Below, in pieces: positions 11,550 to 22,529 of a stretch of DNA of 64,000 nucleotides. The position numbers and the translations under genes were made by a program. Positions within the stretch are counted from its first letter, which is position 1. Every line of letters starts with the position of its first letter. The stretch comes from Cerioporus squamosus. Lineage: Eukaryota > Basidiomycota > Agaricomycetes > Polyporales > Polyporaceae. Location: NCBI GenBank assembly GCA_022592435.1, contig JABYQS010000127.1:1-64000 (forward strand), given 5' to 3'. The notes under the pieces were generated by a model. It searched no databases. It was not told the origin of the DNA and worked only from the letters and a program-made list of their open reading frames with translations.

Positions 11550-12880
11550 TCAGACGACCCCTGCAAGAGCCTTGACAAACCGCTCGGGCTCTTCCCACTG
11601 CACCTATAAACAAAAGTCAGCGTTTGGCCTGCATTGCACGACCCGAGAACAGGCAGCGTGTGCCTCAACAAGACAGGAAACACTCACGAAATGGTTCGCA
11701 CCCTCCAATAGATGGAACTCCACCTCCCGCGCAGTCGGGGAATGCGCGTGGTCGAAACAATGGCGCTTGAGCACGGCGACGGCCCACGCCGCCTCACCGC
11801 ACGTCATGTCGCACCACACGACGTGCATCCTCACCGCCGGCAGCACCTTCTTCCGCATCCCGCTCCCGTCGTCGGACGTGCAGTCGCACAGCGTGTGGAA
11901 CACGTTCTTCGCGTGGGCCGCGTTCAGGGCAGCAGCCCAGTTCGCGTGCTGGAGGCGCTCCATGATCGGCGGGTGCGTCATGCCCTTGAACTCCTCCGGG
12001 GTCATCTTGGGCGGAGTGACGGAAGGAGCGTACTTCGGGTCGAACGATTCCCCGTAGTCCTGGAGAGCGAGGCGGGGCGGGTGTGCCCTTGCTGCTTCGA
12101 TGTTGTCTGAGACCGTGAAAGGTGCGTAGAAGGAGCCGACCTGAAGACCGAACTGCATGGCCTGCTCTTCGAGGGTGGCGGAGCGATCCACCTTCACGGT
12201 CTTCAACCCAGGAGGGGGCGGACTCCCGACCGCGGTGCTGCTCGGATCTGTCGTGCGTTCGTGGTAAGCATGACATCGACGACATCACTACAGCTGGCAG
12301 GCTCACCGTACATGATGAAACTCCGAAGGTGGGCATTGAACAGCGTCTTCGTTTCCTCAGGGAGCTTGTCGGCGTGCGCGAACATCGCGAAAGTGGCGGC
12401 GTTCCCTCCGGACCACGACAAGACCGACAGCCCACCAAGGAGCTTCCCGCTTCCGGGATCCTCATGGATAGGAGAAATGTTCTCCGTCTTGACGAACCAG
12501 CGCAAGAACTCCGCGACTTCCATCCCGCGGGCTTGCAGCGCCAAATCCTGCGGGGATTCTGTGTCATCATGAGCAACTGATCTGCCTTCGAGGAGATCGA
12601 GTTCGCTCGGGAAGTAAGGGGTGGACCCGGGATAGCCGCGCAGGTTGAGCAGCACGAGACGGAGGTTGTGTTCGGCGGCATAGGGAATCATGCGCCTGTA
12701 TATGGCTGTACCGCACGTCAGTCGAACATAGCGAGAAGTGAACCGCATCTCTCGCCTACCGCTGTGAAAGCACGTCCCATGAATCAGTACGATGGTGACG
12801 TAGCTTGAGACGCCGCATGGAAAGCCGCTATCCTCGTAGTAGAGGACGGCGCCGTGCTCGTTGACAGGGGCAGTAGGCAT
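11550..12880 (-). CDS. Alpha/beta hydrolase fold protein (paralogue 2)
   Basis: Same four-exon structure as the neighbour: 12760-12880, 12307-12705, 11688-12247 and 11550-11603, total 1134 nt, 377 aa. The start is ATG 12880 (MPTAPVNEHGAVLYYEDSG). Motifs: IVLIHGTCFHSG, LRGYPGSTPY, nucleophile elbow VLSWSGGN, MHVVWCDMTCGEA and GANHF. The last exon QWEEPERFVKALAG matches HWEEPERFVRML of paralogue 1. All intron positions and phases are shared, so the pair arose by tandem duplication that kept the introns. Predicted soluble serine hydrolase, substrate unknown. Confidence 0.87.
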
Positions 12881-14091
12881 CGATGTGCTTGACGGTGACA
12901 ACTCGTCTGAGGTCAACCGAAGTGTCGCGCACCTATAAGTACATACTCGCGAGCGTTAGAACCCCTGACGCAGGCGCGGAATGGGCATGATGAGGTCTCG
13001 TGGACACTCACGATGCACTGACTCCGTGAGTTTATTCGCTGCGCTAGATGCTTCGGGCCCTGTTCAAGTTGATTATGATGTGACTGTATGCATGAGTCGC
13101 AAGCCAGAACAGGTCGGCGCAGCAGAGAGCATCGATATAAGAGCGTATGGTTTCAGCGAGACTCAGACATGGTGGATGGAGAGGAATGCCGCGCGGCCTG
13201 GCAGGCTGAGGCTATGATAGCCTATAGGCGTGGCACTGCGTGACAAGCAGGTCGTGACCTGCACCACGTGAAAACGCCTCGCGTCGAGTCACACAGCGCG
13301 TCATATTGCCAGCGGCAGACTCGGGAGTCGGAGACGACTCAACTTGATTCCACCTCCACTGTGACACAATCCGCCGCCTTGTTGTGTGAGGACGTATACT
13401 CGACCGGAGGCAACACGAACTGTGCGCAACATGAGTCTCAAGCCTAAACTTACTGGCAAGGGGGTCACACGGCCTCGGAAACAGTAAGTCGATGCAGCCC
13501 ACTGAGCTCAACCTTTTCGTTGACTACTTGCCCAAACTACGGCACGTAGAATGATGTTACGCTGACCAAAACATATTGTTACCAGTACCGTATAAGTTAC
13601 CGACCTCGCCATATACCACAGCAACGCGCTGGCACCGGCCCATCCAAGCTCATTGCCACTCGTATTCCCTTCAATGGCCGGCCTTGTATATAGAACGGAA
13701 CTCAAAGCTGCAAGGAAGCTTGACTGAGGAGCTCGAGCTTAACAGGCTCTGTGCCTGTAATAAGAGTACCTATTTTTGCCTCCTCTGATACATGTCCGAC
13801 TTCCAGGCAAGGAGCCCATGGCCAAAGCCTGGACGTACTGCCGCTGAAGGGACCAGATGCGGCGCAGAGGTGCCCTTCGTCGCTTTCTCTCGGTTCTACT
13901 CGGGTGGTGCGTTCATTCACCTTATACATTCACGCATTGCGACTACAGGAGGTGCGCGGGCTGCCTAGGCCGACTGACGCTAGAGTCGCCTCTAGCAGTA
14001 TGTACTGGTACTTAAGACGAGAGGTCGGACCCGCCGAGTCTCAGCATCCCTTCGCATTCACTACACCTTTAAAGCCGCACACACACCTAAC
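12881..14091. other. Intergenic, 1.2 kb
   Basis: No supported gene. Holds a TCGGA/TCCGA-rich stretch at about 13318-13340 of the kind seen near other secreted-protein genes in the window. Confidence 0.5.
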
Positions 14092-14699
14092 ATGCAACTG
14101 CTCCTGACCGTTGCCTCTTTGGCTTTGCCGTTCACGTCCTCGCTCGCGCAGAGCATCATGATCGGCGCGCCTGCAGAGTGGACCTCTGTCAAGCCCGGCG
14201 AAAGCATCACCGTCAGAATCGACAGACCCGTACGTGACCCATCTGCTCCCCATCTTCTTCCTCATCCTTCATGAATAGAACTCTAACGACAATCCTCTCT
14301 CCTCGCAGAACTTCCAAAGCAGCGCCGAGGAAGTAGCCGTCGCGATCGGGTTCTGGCCGTGCGGCAGGGGCACGCCGTGCTCGGAGATCGACTACCGTCG
14401 ACGAGGTCCTCGGGAGCGTCGTCTACAACGGCCCGTACGACCCCGAATTCCATTCGGATCAGCCCACGCTGCCCCATTACCAGAATTTCACGGTCGTTGT
14501 GCCGTCGGGGTTCGAGCCGCCTCAGCAGATCAGCGTGAACGTTGCGCACTTTACGCTCATAGGGGTACGTACTTACTTCGAGTTACAGTCGTCGTGGGCG
14601 ACGCTATGATACTGACGCAGCTCTGATGCGCTTCGAATATAGGCGGAGTTCATGCCGTACATGGAGGTTAGAAACGTCACCTTGCTGTTGTCCTCATGA
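14092..14699 (+). pseudogene. Small secreted protein, SSP family member 1, frameshifted
   Basis: Three exons: 14092-14229, 14309-14564 and 14643-14699. Exon 1 encodes a signal peptide (MQLLLTVASLALPFTSSLAQ) and IGAPAEWTSVKPGESITVRI. Exon 2 holds IGFWPCGRGTPC and then, in another frame, DEVLGSVVYNGPYDPEF...FTVVVPSGFEP and NVAHFTLIG. Exon 3 encodes EFMPYMEVRNVTLLLSS. The frame shifts by one base at about 14391-14396, between SEID and TVDEV. Exon 2 is 256 nt, exactly one more than 85 codons, so a one-base insertion explains it. Without it the protein would be 149 aa. Both borders agree with all paralogues. Function unknown. Confidence 0.75.
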
Positions 14700-15290
14700 T
14701 ACTGTGGGCCATCGCTGTCCGCAGCGTTCCGGAGCTGCGAAGAGCCTGAGGCATCTAGGTATGGTGTCATCCTGTACTGCACTTTGTTAATCCGTGATGA
14801 GAGCATGCTTGCCATGAGAAAGCATGGAGGTAGACCTGGAGGTACCATGAGAGCGATACTTCGACATACCTACTCACCCGGATCGGACCGGAAAGCCGAA
14901 GACTTTGTGGCGCCGCATACAAATATGAAGCGCCACCCCGAACTTGCTCCCAAACCTCTTGCAACGACTACTGACTTGTTCAGCTGCACTCTGTTAACCA
15001 TCTACTGTGGGTTGTCTTGCATCGCTCTTGCCTGGTACTTGCATCCGTTCATCTGGTGGAGTGCCGTAAGCACAGTCGAAGGTTCCTCAAGCGATGCCAG
15101 GCAATCACGAACGGGACGAGGCAGCCTGTCTCGACTCTCGAAGCGGTGAACAAGTGGGAACCCAGACCTTCACATCCTACAGGGACACACTGATATAAGT
15201 GACATAAGGAGGATGGGATGGTTCCACCCATTCACTTTCTCTCCTCGCGCTCTCTCCGACTCGTTCGTCCTCACCGTACTGTAGCCGTCC
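14700..15290. other. Intergenic between SSP1 and SSP2
   Basis: Only a TATA-like element close to its right end is noted. Confidence 0.55.
15193..15199 (+). promoter_or_regulatory. TATA-like box of SSP2
   Basis: ATATAAG about 92-98 bp upstream of the ATG at 15291. SSP genes 3, 4, 8 and 9 have similar boxes at similar distances. Confidence 0.4.
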
Positions 15291-15848
15291 ATGAAGGCCG
15301 CGTTCGTTCTCCTCGCTCTGGCCGCGTCTGCCGTCGCGCAGAAGGTCGTCATTGCCTCACCCGCTCCGAACACAGCGGTCCAGGCGGGGAGCAACGTCGT
15401 CGTTGCGATCGACCGCCCGGTACGTTGCATAAAGTGTTACCGTCTCCCATTGACTACTCTGACGTGCTCTCGGTCGCCCTTTATGTAGGCCTCGGAAACG
15501 CGGTCGACAGACGTCGCGGTCATGATCGGCCTCCAGCCCTGTCCCGACGACGGCAACTGTGACGCGGTCGCCAACAACTATGCCCGTGTCCTGTACCACG
15601 GCCCTTTCACTCCGAGAGCCGTTGAGGGGCATACGGATCTCTCGCACAACTACACCGTGAAGATTCCTCAGAACACGACGGAGGGCAGGGCGTTGCTGCA
15701 AGTTGCGCACTTCTATTATGCTGGGGTGAGCACGTCTATCCCCTCGGTTTCTGTTTGCGGCGAGTACTGACGAGAGCTTGCGACTCGGAAGATTGGCAAC
15801 AACCCGCAGATGGAGACATTGAACACCGTTCTGCAGATCACTGCATAG
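15291..15848 (+). CDS. Small secreted protein, SSP family member 2
   Basis: Three exons, 15291-15419, 15489-15725 and 15792-15848, both introns phase 0, 140 aa. The signal peptide MKAAFVLLALAASAVAQ is followed by VVIASPAPNTAVQAGSNVVV. Exon 2 has the conserved block VAVMIGLQPC, a second Cys after five residues (PDDGN), then RVLYHGPFTPR, NYTVKIP and LLQVAHFYYAG. Exon 3 encodes NPQMETLNTVLQITA. It is the most divergent intact member: the usual QNFTVTVP is SHNYTVKIP. Potential N-glycosylation sites are present. A secreted extracellular or wall-associated role is inferred from the leader only; there is no known catalytic motif. Confidence 0.85.
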
Positions 15849-16676
15849 TTTGCGTTGATCTTGCGTGCTTCGCGACGACTTGGGTTGGGATGGACTTGGG
15901 ATACATTACTGCAACTTCCGACTACTATTCAGTACTCAGTCCTTACACTAGCTATCAGTGCTATACGCTCCTTATAGTCTCGCTCTAATGCAGTTTAAAC
16001 CCTGCTAAGCATGACGTCATGGACAGGACCCAAATAGCTGGTCATCAACATCGCAGACGACGAGCTAACGGCCATCTGTGATCTGTCTCTAGCGGCCATG
16101 TCCTCCTCGCGCTCGCCGCGTATACCTGCGAGATTGTCTTCCACCGCGCGACGAACGTCCCGCTCTCCGACCTGAACAACCTCTCGTGCGACCCGTACAT
16201 CGCCGCTACACTCCAACCCGTCACCGGCGGAAGTCCCGGGCCGTCCGATCCACAACGCGAGTCGCTCTCGTTCCGCACGGCGACGGCGCGCAAGACTCTC
16301 GACCCGACTTTCGACGCGCGATGGATCGTCTCTGGGATACCCGCCTCTGGCTTCAGGCTCACCATCAACCTGCTCGATGAGGACCCTGGCAACCACGACG
16401 ACAGACTGGGCAAGGCCGTCGTGCACTTCCCGGACCCCAACCTCGACCCGGCGTATGGCAACGAACTGCGGGACGGGTGGCACACGGGCGAGCGCGAGTA
16501 CAAGATCCACAAACGACACGGGAGCGTGCGGACGCGGCTTGGGACGTACATCGCGAAGATGGTGACAAGGGGAGGCGTCAAGCACCGGGTGCGCGTCGTC
16601 GTGAGTGTGCGCGTGCTCGGGGAGGCCCCGCACCTGGACGGAGAGGACGGAGAACGCATATATACCCTCGGACCAC

Positions 16677-18184
16677 GTACGTTCATATTGTCTCACTCTC
16701 TATGGTGACCCGGCGCGCTTCTATGCGTATTGTCGAAGCCCTCCCACACCGTCAGGCTTATAGCTGCCTGTAGATGCACTCCTCAGAGCCATCGTTACGC
16801 TTGATGCGCTGTCGCTTCTCATTTGCTTGCGGTTGTCCGGGAATTTCCACGTCTACAATACTGCGAACGATCGCAGGAAAGTCACGGTCTTTATGCAGGC
16901 GCAAAATGTGACCCGTCGCACACCCTCATATCGCCTGCCTTTGCGCGGAGTCGCGACGAAGACTGCGGAAGTGGAACTTTCCCTGTCAACCAGACTTCTC
17001 TGTTTTGCTCTGCCTGCCCGTCATGATGCACCTGGCTGTGAAAGTGTACTCGTTCGGCCCTCGTCCTCCTTTTCGAGACGGTTCTCTCTTGCCTGTAAGC
17101 AGGAAGAGCACCTCTCGGAACGAGAATAGACTCATACTCGGGGCCCGGGCACGCGGGGGTGTGCCTTCGTTGGCAGCCCGACGAGTCAGGTATTCGTCGG
17201 CCCGCCACCTTTTGGCAAGAGGCATTGGGCCAGCGGTCGTGCGGTCGTGCTACAGACTGAGAACAGGAGGCGATCTGGGTCGCATTCGTGCGAAGGCGTA
17301 TCGACCATGAAGTAATCCGACCTTTGACCCCCTTTCCTGGCAGAACAGTAGTGGTCAAAGTAAAAGATTCCCCGTCGATTTTGTGGACGATTCTGGGGGC
17401 GTTCCCGAGTGGCCTCCGGGCGAGTCCAACTTTGACCACCCCTCCGTTCGCAAGAGTGTTCAGAGCTTTGACAATCTCGAGGACATTCGTATGCGTTGCG
17501 GCTCTGGACTCGCACCGTCGATTCCTTCGACTTCGTCAAATCGCGACGAGAATCGCATCCCCAATCGTGCTGGCAAATCGTGTCCCAATTGTCCTTGGAC
17601 CGCTAACTACTGTGACCGCCTCTAGTATGACCGTTAGCAGTCCTCGGCATCTGGGCATTCCTCCAACCTGCCCTTCCCAGCAGCAAGGTTGGGTGGCCAT
17701 GGCCATCGCACAAACCGAACCGGGACAACGTCGCGGGCTCTTCCTACGTACTCAACCTGGTGCTCTTCGTTTGCGTATATACATACATACTTGCCGCATT
17801 GCACAGCCTGCCTCCCATGGCTCACATGACAGAGGAACTGGACGTGGTGTTGGGGCAGAGTAGTGTATGTGGATTCGCAAGCTGGGCGGTCTTGGGTCAA
17901 TGTGCCCTGCAGGCTGCGTAAGTCGGCACGAGTGCATGTACGCAGGCTCCAGGACAAACCGCGCGCGCGCTCTCCCATCTGGTAATGAAGTCGCTTTGCT
18001 GCTTGGTGGCCGCCATGAAGATGACACGCGTCCGAAAGGATGCGCTGAAGGGTAGAGGAGTGTGAGGTCAAGCTCCCCCAACGCAGGAAGTGGTGGATAG
18101 TCTGCCGGACGGACTTCATTATCGTTTCGCCCCCTGCTTGTTCTGGTGCATTGTGCTGAGAATGCTGAATATATGCGTCCCCAG
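16677..18184 (+). other. Unusually long intron (1508 bp) of the C2 gene
   Basis: Donor gtacgt and acceptor ccccag join CCA-C to AT-ATC in phase, giving the family's LGP-H sequence. Other introns here are about 41-180 bp. The interior has no recognised transposon protein and I found no clear terminal repeats. A 100-codon open stretch at about 17635-17928, bounded by an acceptor-like and a gtaagt-like site, does not exceed chance. Confidence 0.65.
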
Positions 18185-19149
18185 ATATCTTCGTGCGGCA
18201 CTTCTCGCCGCTCGCGACACGCCTCACGTACCTGCAGTCGTTCAAGGCGAACAGGCTGCAGCTCACGGGCCCCGTACCGACCGCCCTCCGCCATCGCTAT
18301 GTGGGCTTTGCGTCCTTCGTGAAGGCGATGTTCCGCAAGCGGGGCATTCAGGGCATGATCCTGAACCGCACGCTGCACAAGCAGCACGGTGCCATCTACA
18401 AGTGGGACAAAACACCATTTGGGGCGTCGTCGAGGACGAGAAGCAGGAGGACGAGAAGGTTAATCGCGAGCGGGTGCAGGATGGTGAACAGAAAGAGCGA
18501 CCGAACGAGGCGGTCGCGCGGAAGTTCCTTGAGATGGCGGAGTACGGGACGGAAGGCAGGCTCTTCACGTATGTTATCATGCTGGACGGCCAGATGCGAT
18601 TTACGGTGCGTAAGCCTGACGCGTTCTCCTATGCGATGCTGAACTGTGGTCGTCTCCTCACTGCTTAGGAAACCGGGGAGGAGTTCGCCATCGGGCTCCT
18701 AAGCAAGCACACCATGCATGCGGACGTGGCGCTCGAGATCGCATACAGCGGCGAATTCTTCGTTCGCCGCGTACGCACATCCCATCATGCGCATCAGAAA
18801 CCCCAGCGCGACGGGGACAGAGGCGCGAACGGCGACGTGGCCCACAACGACGACTCCGACGACGAGTTTGCCCCTGCAGACTCGTCCGGCGCAGACAACC
18901 GCGACCCGAGCGCACTCCCGCCCTCCGCATACGAACTCGTCATCGACAACGATTCCGGCACGTACCGCCCACGCAAGGACCTCCTGCCCGTGCTGGGGGA
19001 GTACCTGTCGCGCCCAACGAACCTGGGTGCGCTCGGGCGCGTACGCGTGATGGACGGGTTTGACGGGCGGCTGAAGCGGTGGAAGGAGCAGCGCAAGGAG
19101 GAGAAGCAACGCGCGCGGGGCGGGAAGGCCCCCGTCGTCCGCCAGGCGA

Positions 19150-19212
19150 GCGTCAGCTCGAGCTCCAGTTCCTCAAGTTCGTCGTCTTCGTCGGCTTCGT
19201 CGTCGGACGAGG
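19150..19212 (+). repeat. Polyserine tract in the C2 protein
   Basis: About 20 residues, nearly all Ser and encoded by mixed Ser codons, precede an acidic/Lys-rich tail. Such tracts are common targets of casein kinase 2. Confidence 0.6.
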
Positions 19213-19558
19213 CTGCTGCGGCCGTTGAGGGAGATGCGGAGAAGGAGAGGAAGAAGGCGGCGGCGGCCAGTGAGAGGAACGAGCAGAAGACGATGCAGGA
19301 GGGTGCGGACCGGGCGCATGCGAATGAGGACGATGACGATGCTGCGAAGCAGGAGCAGCGGGACGCGCAGCGCCCGGAACCGGACGACGAGGGAACGTGA
19401 TGCTTTGGTGCGTTACGGGATTCGTGTTTTCATCGCGTTCATAGACGACCAGTATGTTACGATGGATGATACTAAGTAAGTTATGGTATGCTATTACAGA
19501 GACGAAGTCCGCATGCTGGTCCAGTGTCCTACGTCGTAGCTAGATACCTAACAAGACG

Positions 19559-20122
19559 CTACTGCACGACGAGGGTGGCGTTCACAAACTCGTACATCGG
19601 CATCATGCTCGCCTACATCAAGCAACAGCGCGTCAGCCCTCCCAACCCCAGCGAACTGAAGAGCGCTCGAGGTACGTACCCCGACGAGCGCAAAGTGCGC
19701 GATGCCCAAGCTGGCCTGCCCGCTCTTGAACGTCGCGGGGACCTGGATGGAGAAGTTCTGGTGCGGGGGCAGGCTCGGGGCGCCGTCCGCGTACTGTGGG
19801 TCGTACGGGCCGTTGTAGAGGACGGTGCCGAGGACGCCGGTCGTGTTCGTCTCTGCGCAGGAGGCGGCTTGCCCGTCGGCGCCGCTGCAGGGGAAGAGCC
19901 CGATGGCGATCCCGACTTCTTCGGAGCCGGTGAGTGAGTTCTGCAGTGGGTGAGTGGTGAGAGTCTGGGCGAAGGAGGCGAGGGGAAACGTACGGGTCGG
20001 TTGACCTGGACGGTGATGTTGTTGCCTGGGGTCACTGTCGACATGTCGGCGGGTGCGCCGATGTTTATCGACTGCGCGAGTGCAGAGGCAGCAAGGGCGG
20101 CGAGGACGATGATAGACTTCAT
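19559..20122 (-). CDS. Small secreted protein, SSP family member 3
   Basis: Exons 19994-20122, 19680-19940 and 19559-19612; introns 53 and 67 bp, both phase 0; 147 aa. The signal peptide MKSIIVLAALAASALAQ is followed by INIGAPADMSTVTPGNNITV. Exon 2: SEEVGIAIGLFPC, then a longer nine-residue spacer before the second Cys, TTGVLGTVLYNGPYDP, QNFSIQVP and GIAHFALVG. Exon 3 MYEFVNATLVVQ. The cysteine spacing sits between the two main subgroups. It is transcribed opposite to SSP1/2 and convergent with the C2 gene (158 bp apart). A TATA box lies about 100 bp upstream. Confidence 0.88.
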
Positions 20123-20216
20123 GGTGTCGTGATGGTATAAAGCCTAAGGTGCAGTGGTAAGAAGTAGCGAGAGGGGGCGTGAGTTGTGGAGCACACACTG
20201 CACAACCTCCCCGAGG

Positions 20217-20223
20217 TTTTATA
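20217..20223 (-). promoter_or_regulatory. TATA box of SSP3
   Basis: TATAAAA on the minus strand, 95-101 bp upstream of the ATG at 20122. Confidence 0.5.
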
Positions 20224-21055
20224 CTCATGTACTCATGACGAAACACCAAGCCTGATTCCCTCGGCAGAGCAGCCCGCAACACCCGCCGGGTGATCAGGCC
20301 TGGTGTGGAGCGGCATACTACCTGCACTGGCAACGTGCACAGCTGCCGTCAATGCCGACGGCGCATGGTCTCAGTTTCTCGAGTCGGAGGCGGACGCTCC
20401 CGGGAAATGACCGTGCAGTACATGGCCAAGTGGATCGCATGTTGAATGGAACGGGGGACCGGCAGATGGGAGCAGGAGACTCAGTCAGTAGGGTGGGGCG
20501 AGGCGAGACATGTGGTTACTTGCTGGTGGATCCCTGAAGCCAGAACGCTGCCGAACTTCGCATTCGCTCCTCTTCGTGTCCGGCATGGACCTGCGTACGT
20601 GTGGAAGGGGAGTACGGAGCAGCAAATGATGCAAGGTGAAGTCTCCTATGTTCAAGACAGAAGTCACAAAAACTTACTTGCAGCGAGCTCTGACGACAAC
20701 AAGTTCGGTCAGTTCTCGAGGCCGAGCACACAAAGTTGATACCAAACGCTCGCCCGCATCAGTGACGTCATCGCGAGCGCCGCGACAAGCCGGCTGGTAA
20801 GTACAGTACTCAAGTACTTACGTGTGGCCTTCATGTCTGCGATCCAAGGCTATTCACTACATGGAACTCATGTGATCAATTACAGGGTTACATCGAGTGT
20901 ACGAGGCTACAAGCGTGCGTAGTGTTCCTGAAAACCGTCCATCTGACGACTAACCGAGTCCGAATACAGTACCGCCAGGTCCGAAAGTCCGAGTAAACAA
21001 GTAGCTATCCAAGATTTCGCTTTGTTCACAGTCCGGTGATTCACGTCAAGAGAGT
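20224..21055. other. Intergenic
   Basis: No gene supported. Contains a gagtcggaggcgga element at 20381-20394, of the TCGGA type seen elsewhere. Confidence 0.5.
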
Positions 21056-21634
21056 TCAGTTTGCCTGCGGGATGATCAGCGTGATATTGGCCACCTCCAA
21101 GAAGGGCTCGAGCCCGGCCTGTGTATGAAGAAGGCGTGTCAGAACATGCATGTATCGGCGAGCAACGCCCGCGGGCCACCGGTCTCACTTACCCCGATGA
21201 GCGAGAAGTGCGCGACAGCCAAGCTGATCTGCTGCGCCTCGAAGTGCGACGGGACGGTCACGGTGAAGTTCTGGAACGGGGGCAGTCCCGGCGCGACGAG
21301 CAGGGGCTCGTACGCGCCTTTGTAGAGGACGGTCCCGAGAACCTCCTGGACGTCGATGTTGGCACAGGCGGTGCCGCCACAAGGCCAGAGCCCGATGACG
21401 ATGGCGACCTCCTCGGAGCTACTGAGTGTATTCTGTGCGCGGAACGTGTCAGCCGTGCCTGAGCAGGGGGGAGATAGAAGGCGGATGACGCACAGGTCGG
21501 TCGACTCTGACTGTGATATTCTGCCCGGGCTGGACGTTCGTCCACTCGGCGGGCGCACCGATGGCGATGCGCTGTGCGAGCACGGACGAGACGAACGCGG
21601 CGAGGGAGGCGAGGGCGAGGAAGAAGAACTGCAT
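21056..21634 (-). CDS. Small secreted protein, SSP family member 4
   Basis: Exons 21494-21634, 21193-21432 and 21056-21118; both introns phase 0; 147 aa. The signal peptide MQFFFLALASLAAFVSSVLA is followed by IAIGAPAEWTNVQPGQNITV. Exon 2: SEEVAIVIGLWPC-GGTA-C (four-residue spacer), DVQEVLGTVLYKGAYEP, FQNFTVTVPSHFEAQQI and AHFSLIG. Exon 3: GLEPFLEVANITLIIPQA. It is a good type member of the short-spacer subgroup (members 1, 4, 6, 7). No catalytic motif. A secreted beta-rich single-domain protein is inferred. Confidence 0.9.
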
Positions 21635-21786
21635 CACTGGAGGGTGTGCGTCTGCGGGAACAGGGAGCTGTGGAGTTTCGAGGGGTGACGACTTGAGCGG
21701 CGCTGGCAAAGTCGCAAGTTTGATGCTGCTGTGCTGAGGAGAGAGAGGAGGGGAAGGCTTGATGGTGCCGTCGGACCCACCTGGGC

Positions 21787-21793
21787 TTATATA
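21787..21793 (-). promoter_or_regulatory. TATA box of SSP4
   Basis: TATATAA on the minus strand, about 155 bp upstream of the ATG at 21634. Confidence 0.45.
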
Positions 21794-22529
21794 CCCGCCC
21801 CGAGTGCCAGAGACCCGGCCGCGGGTATGCAATCGCGCGTCAGGCCAATTGCGCTCGGACAGGCTCGGACCACCGCAATGGCCGCGCGTAGGCCTTGCCT
21901 TGCCTTGCCTCCGCTCTGCTCGGTAACGTCCTTTAAGCTATAGACGCAAGGCGCACGCACCCGTGACCAGTGACAAAGAAGGGAAGCCGATGGTTCGCTT
22001 TTCAGTCCTTCACGTCGGCGAGCGGTCTCGCTCAGGCCTTAGAAGCCGTGCGCCCCACGGCCGTGGAACACGAGCTCGTGGGCGAGTCGACGGTATGCCC
22101 AGGTATGGCTGGCACCAGACCGCACGAGCAGCAAAGACTCGAACGTGCCTTTGGGTGAAACGAGAGAAGGCTCTGAGGCCCGGGCTTTGCTGCCTTCGTG
22201 GGAGGGTGAGCGGCGAAGATCTTGCGAGCTGAGCGAGAGAAGGGCAGCTGGTGCGTGGAGAGGGCACGCTATGGACACCTGCACGAAGAGCAGTGCAAGA
22301 ACGTGGCTCGAGGCATGCGCGAGCGACATGACGTGAGTCCACGGTCACAATGCGTGCTTTTGAGACTCGGAACGAAGAGCAGAGTTGCATTGTGTGATTC
22401 TATTGGCTGTTCAGCTTGGGCGTGAACGCAAGCCAACGTTGCGTGGTGATTTTGGTCATGATGAACATGGCCGCAAATACAACCTGCCACGAAGCTCGTA
22501 AGTTTCGGACCGGTACCACGTCTGACGCT
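21794..22529. other. Intergenic
   Basis: Includes a short CCTTG microrepeat at about 21892-21912. No supported gene. Confidence 0.5.

Larger units (their letters stand above)
16097..19400 (+). pseudogene. C2-domain protein with DNDSGTYRP motif; 1.5-kb intron and a frameshift
   Basis: Exon to 16676 carries a C2 domain (VFHRATNVPLSDLNNLSCDP, LLDEDPGNHDDRLGKAVVHF). It joins through LGP-H to the exon at 18185 (FVRHFSPL, then LQLTGPVPTALRHRYVGF). The last exon from 18669 has ETGEEFAIGLLSKHTMHADV, YSGEFFVRR, YELVIDNDSGTYRP and a polyserine/acidic tail. This order matches a large agaricomycete C2 protein family. Two oddities: intron 16677-18184 is 1508 bp, and near 18417 the frame changes between YKWDKT and IWGVVEDEK, consistent with one lost base. 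The 5' end is unclear, as the C2 exon has no ATG. C2 domains bind phospholipid, often with calcium; the exact role is unknown. Confidence 0.68.

Noticed and set aside
15995..16696. 233-codon antisense frame over the C2 exon
   Set aside because: Shadow of the C2 coding strand, Arg/Val-rich composition typical of antisense frames.
17627..17928. Possible membrane-protein exon inside the 1508-bp intron (splice-like borders, about 100 open codons)
   Set aside because: An open frame of this length is expected by chance in six frames of 1.5 kb, and no partner exon or homology cue was found.
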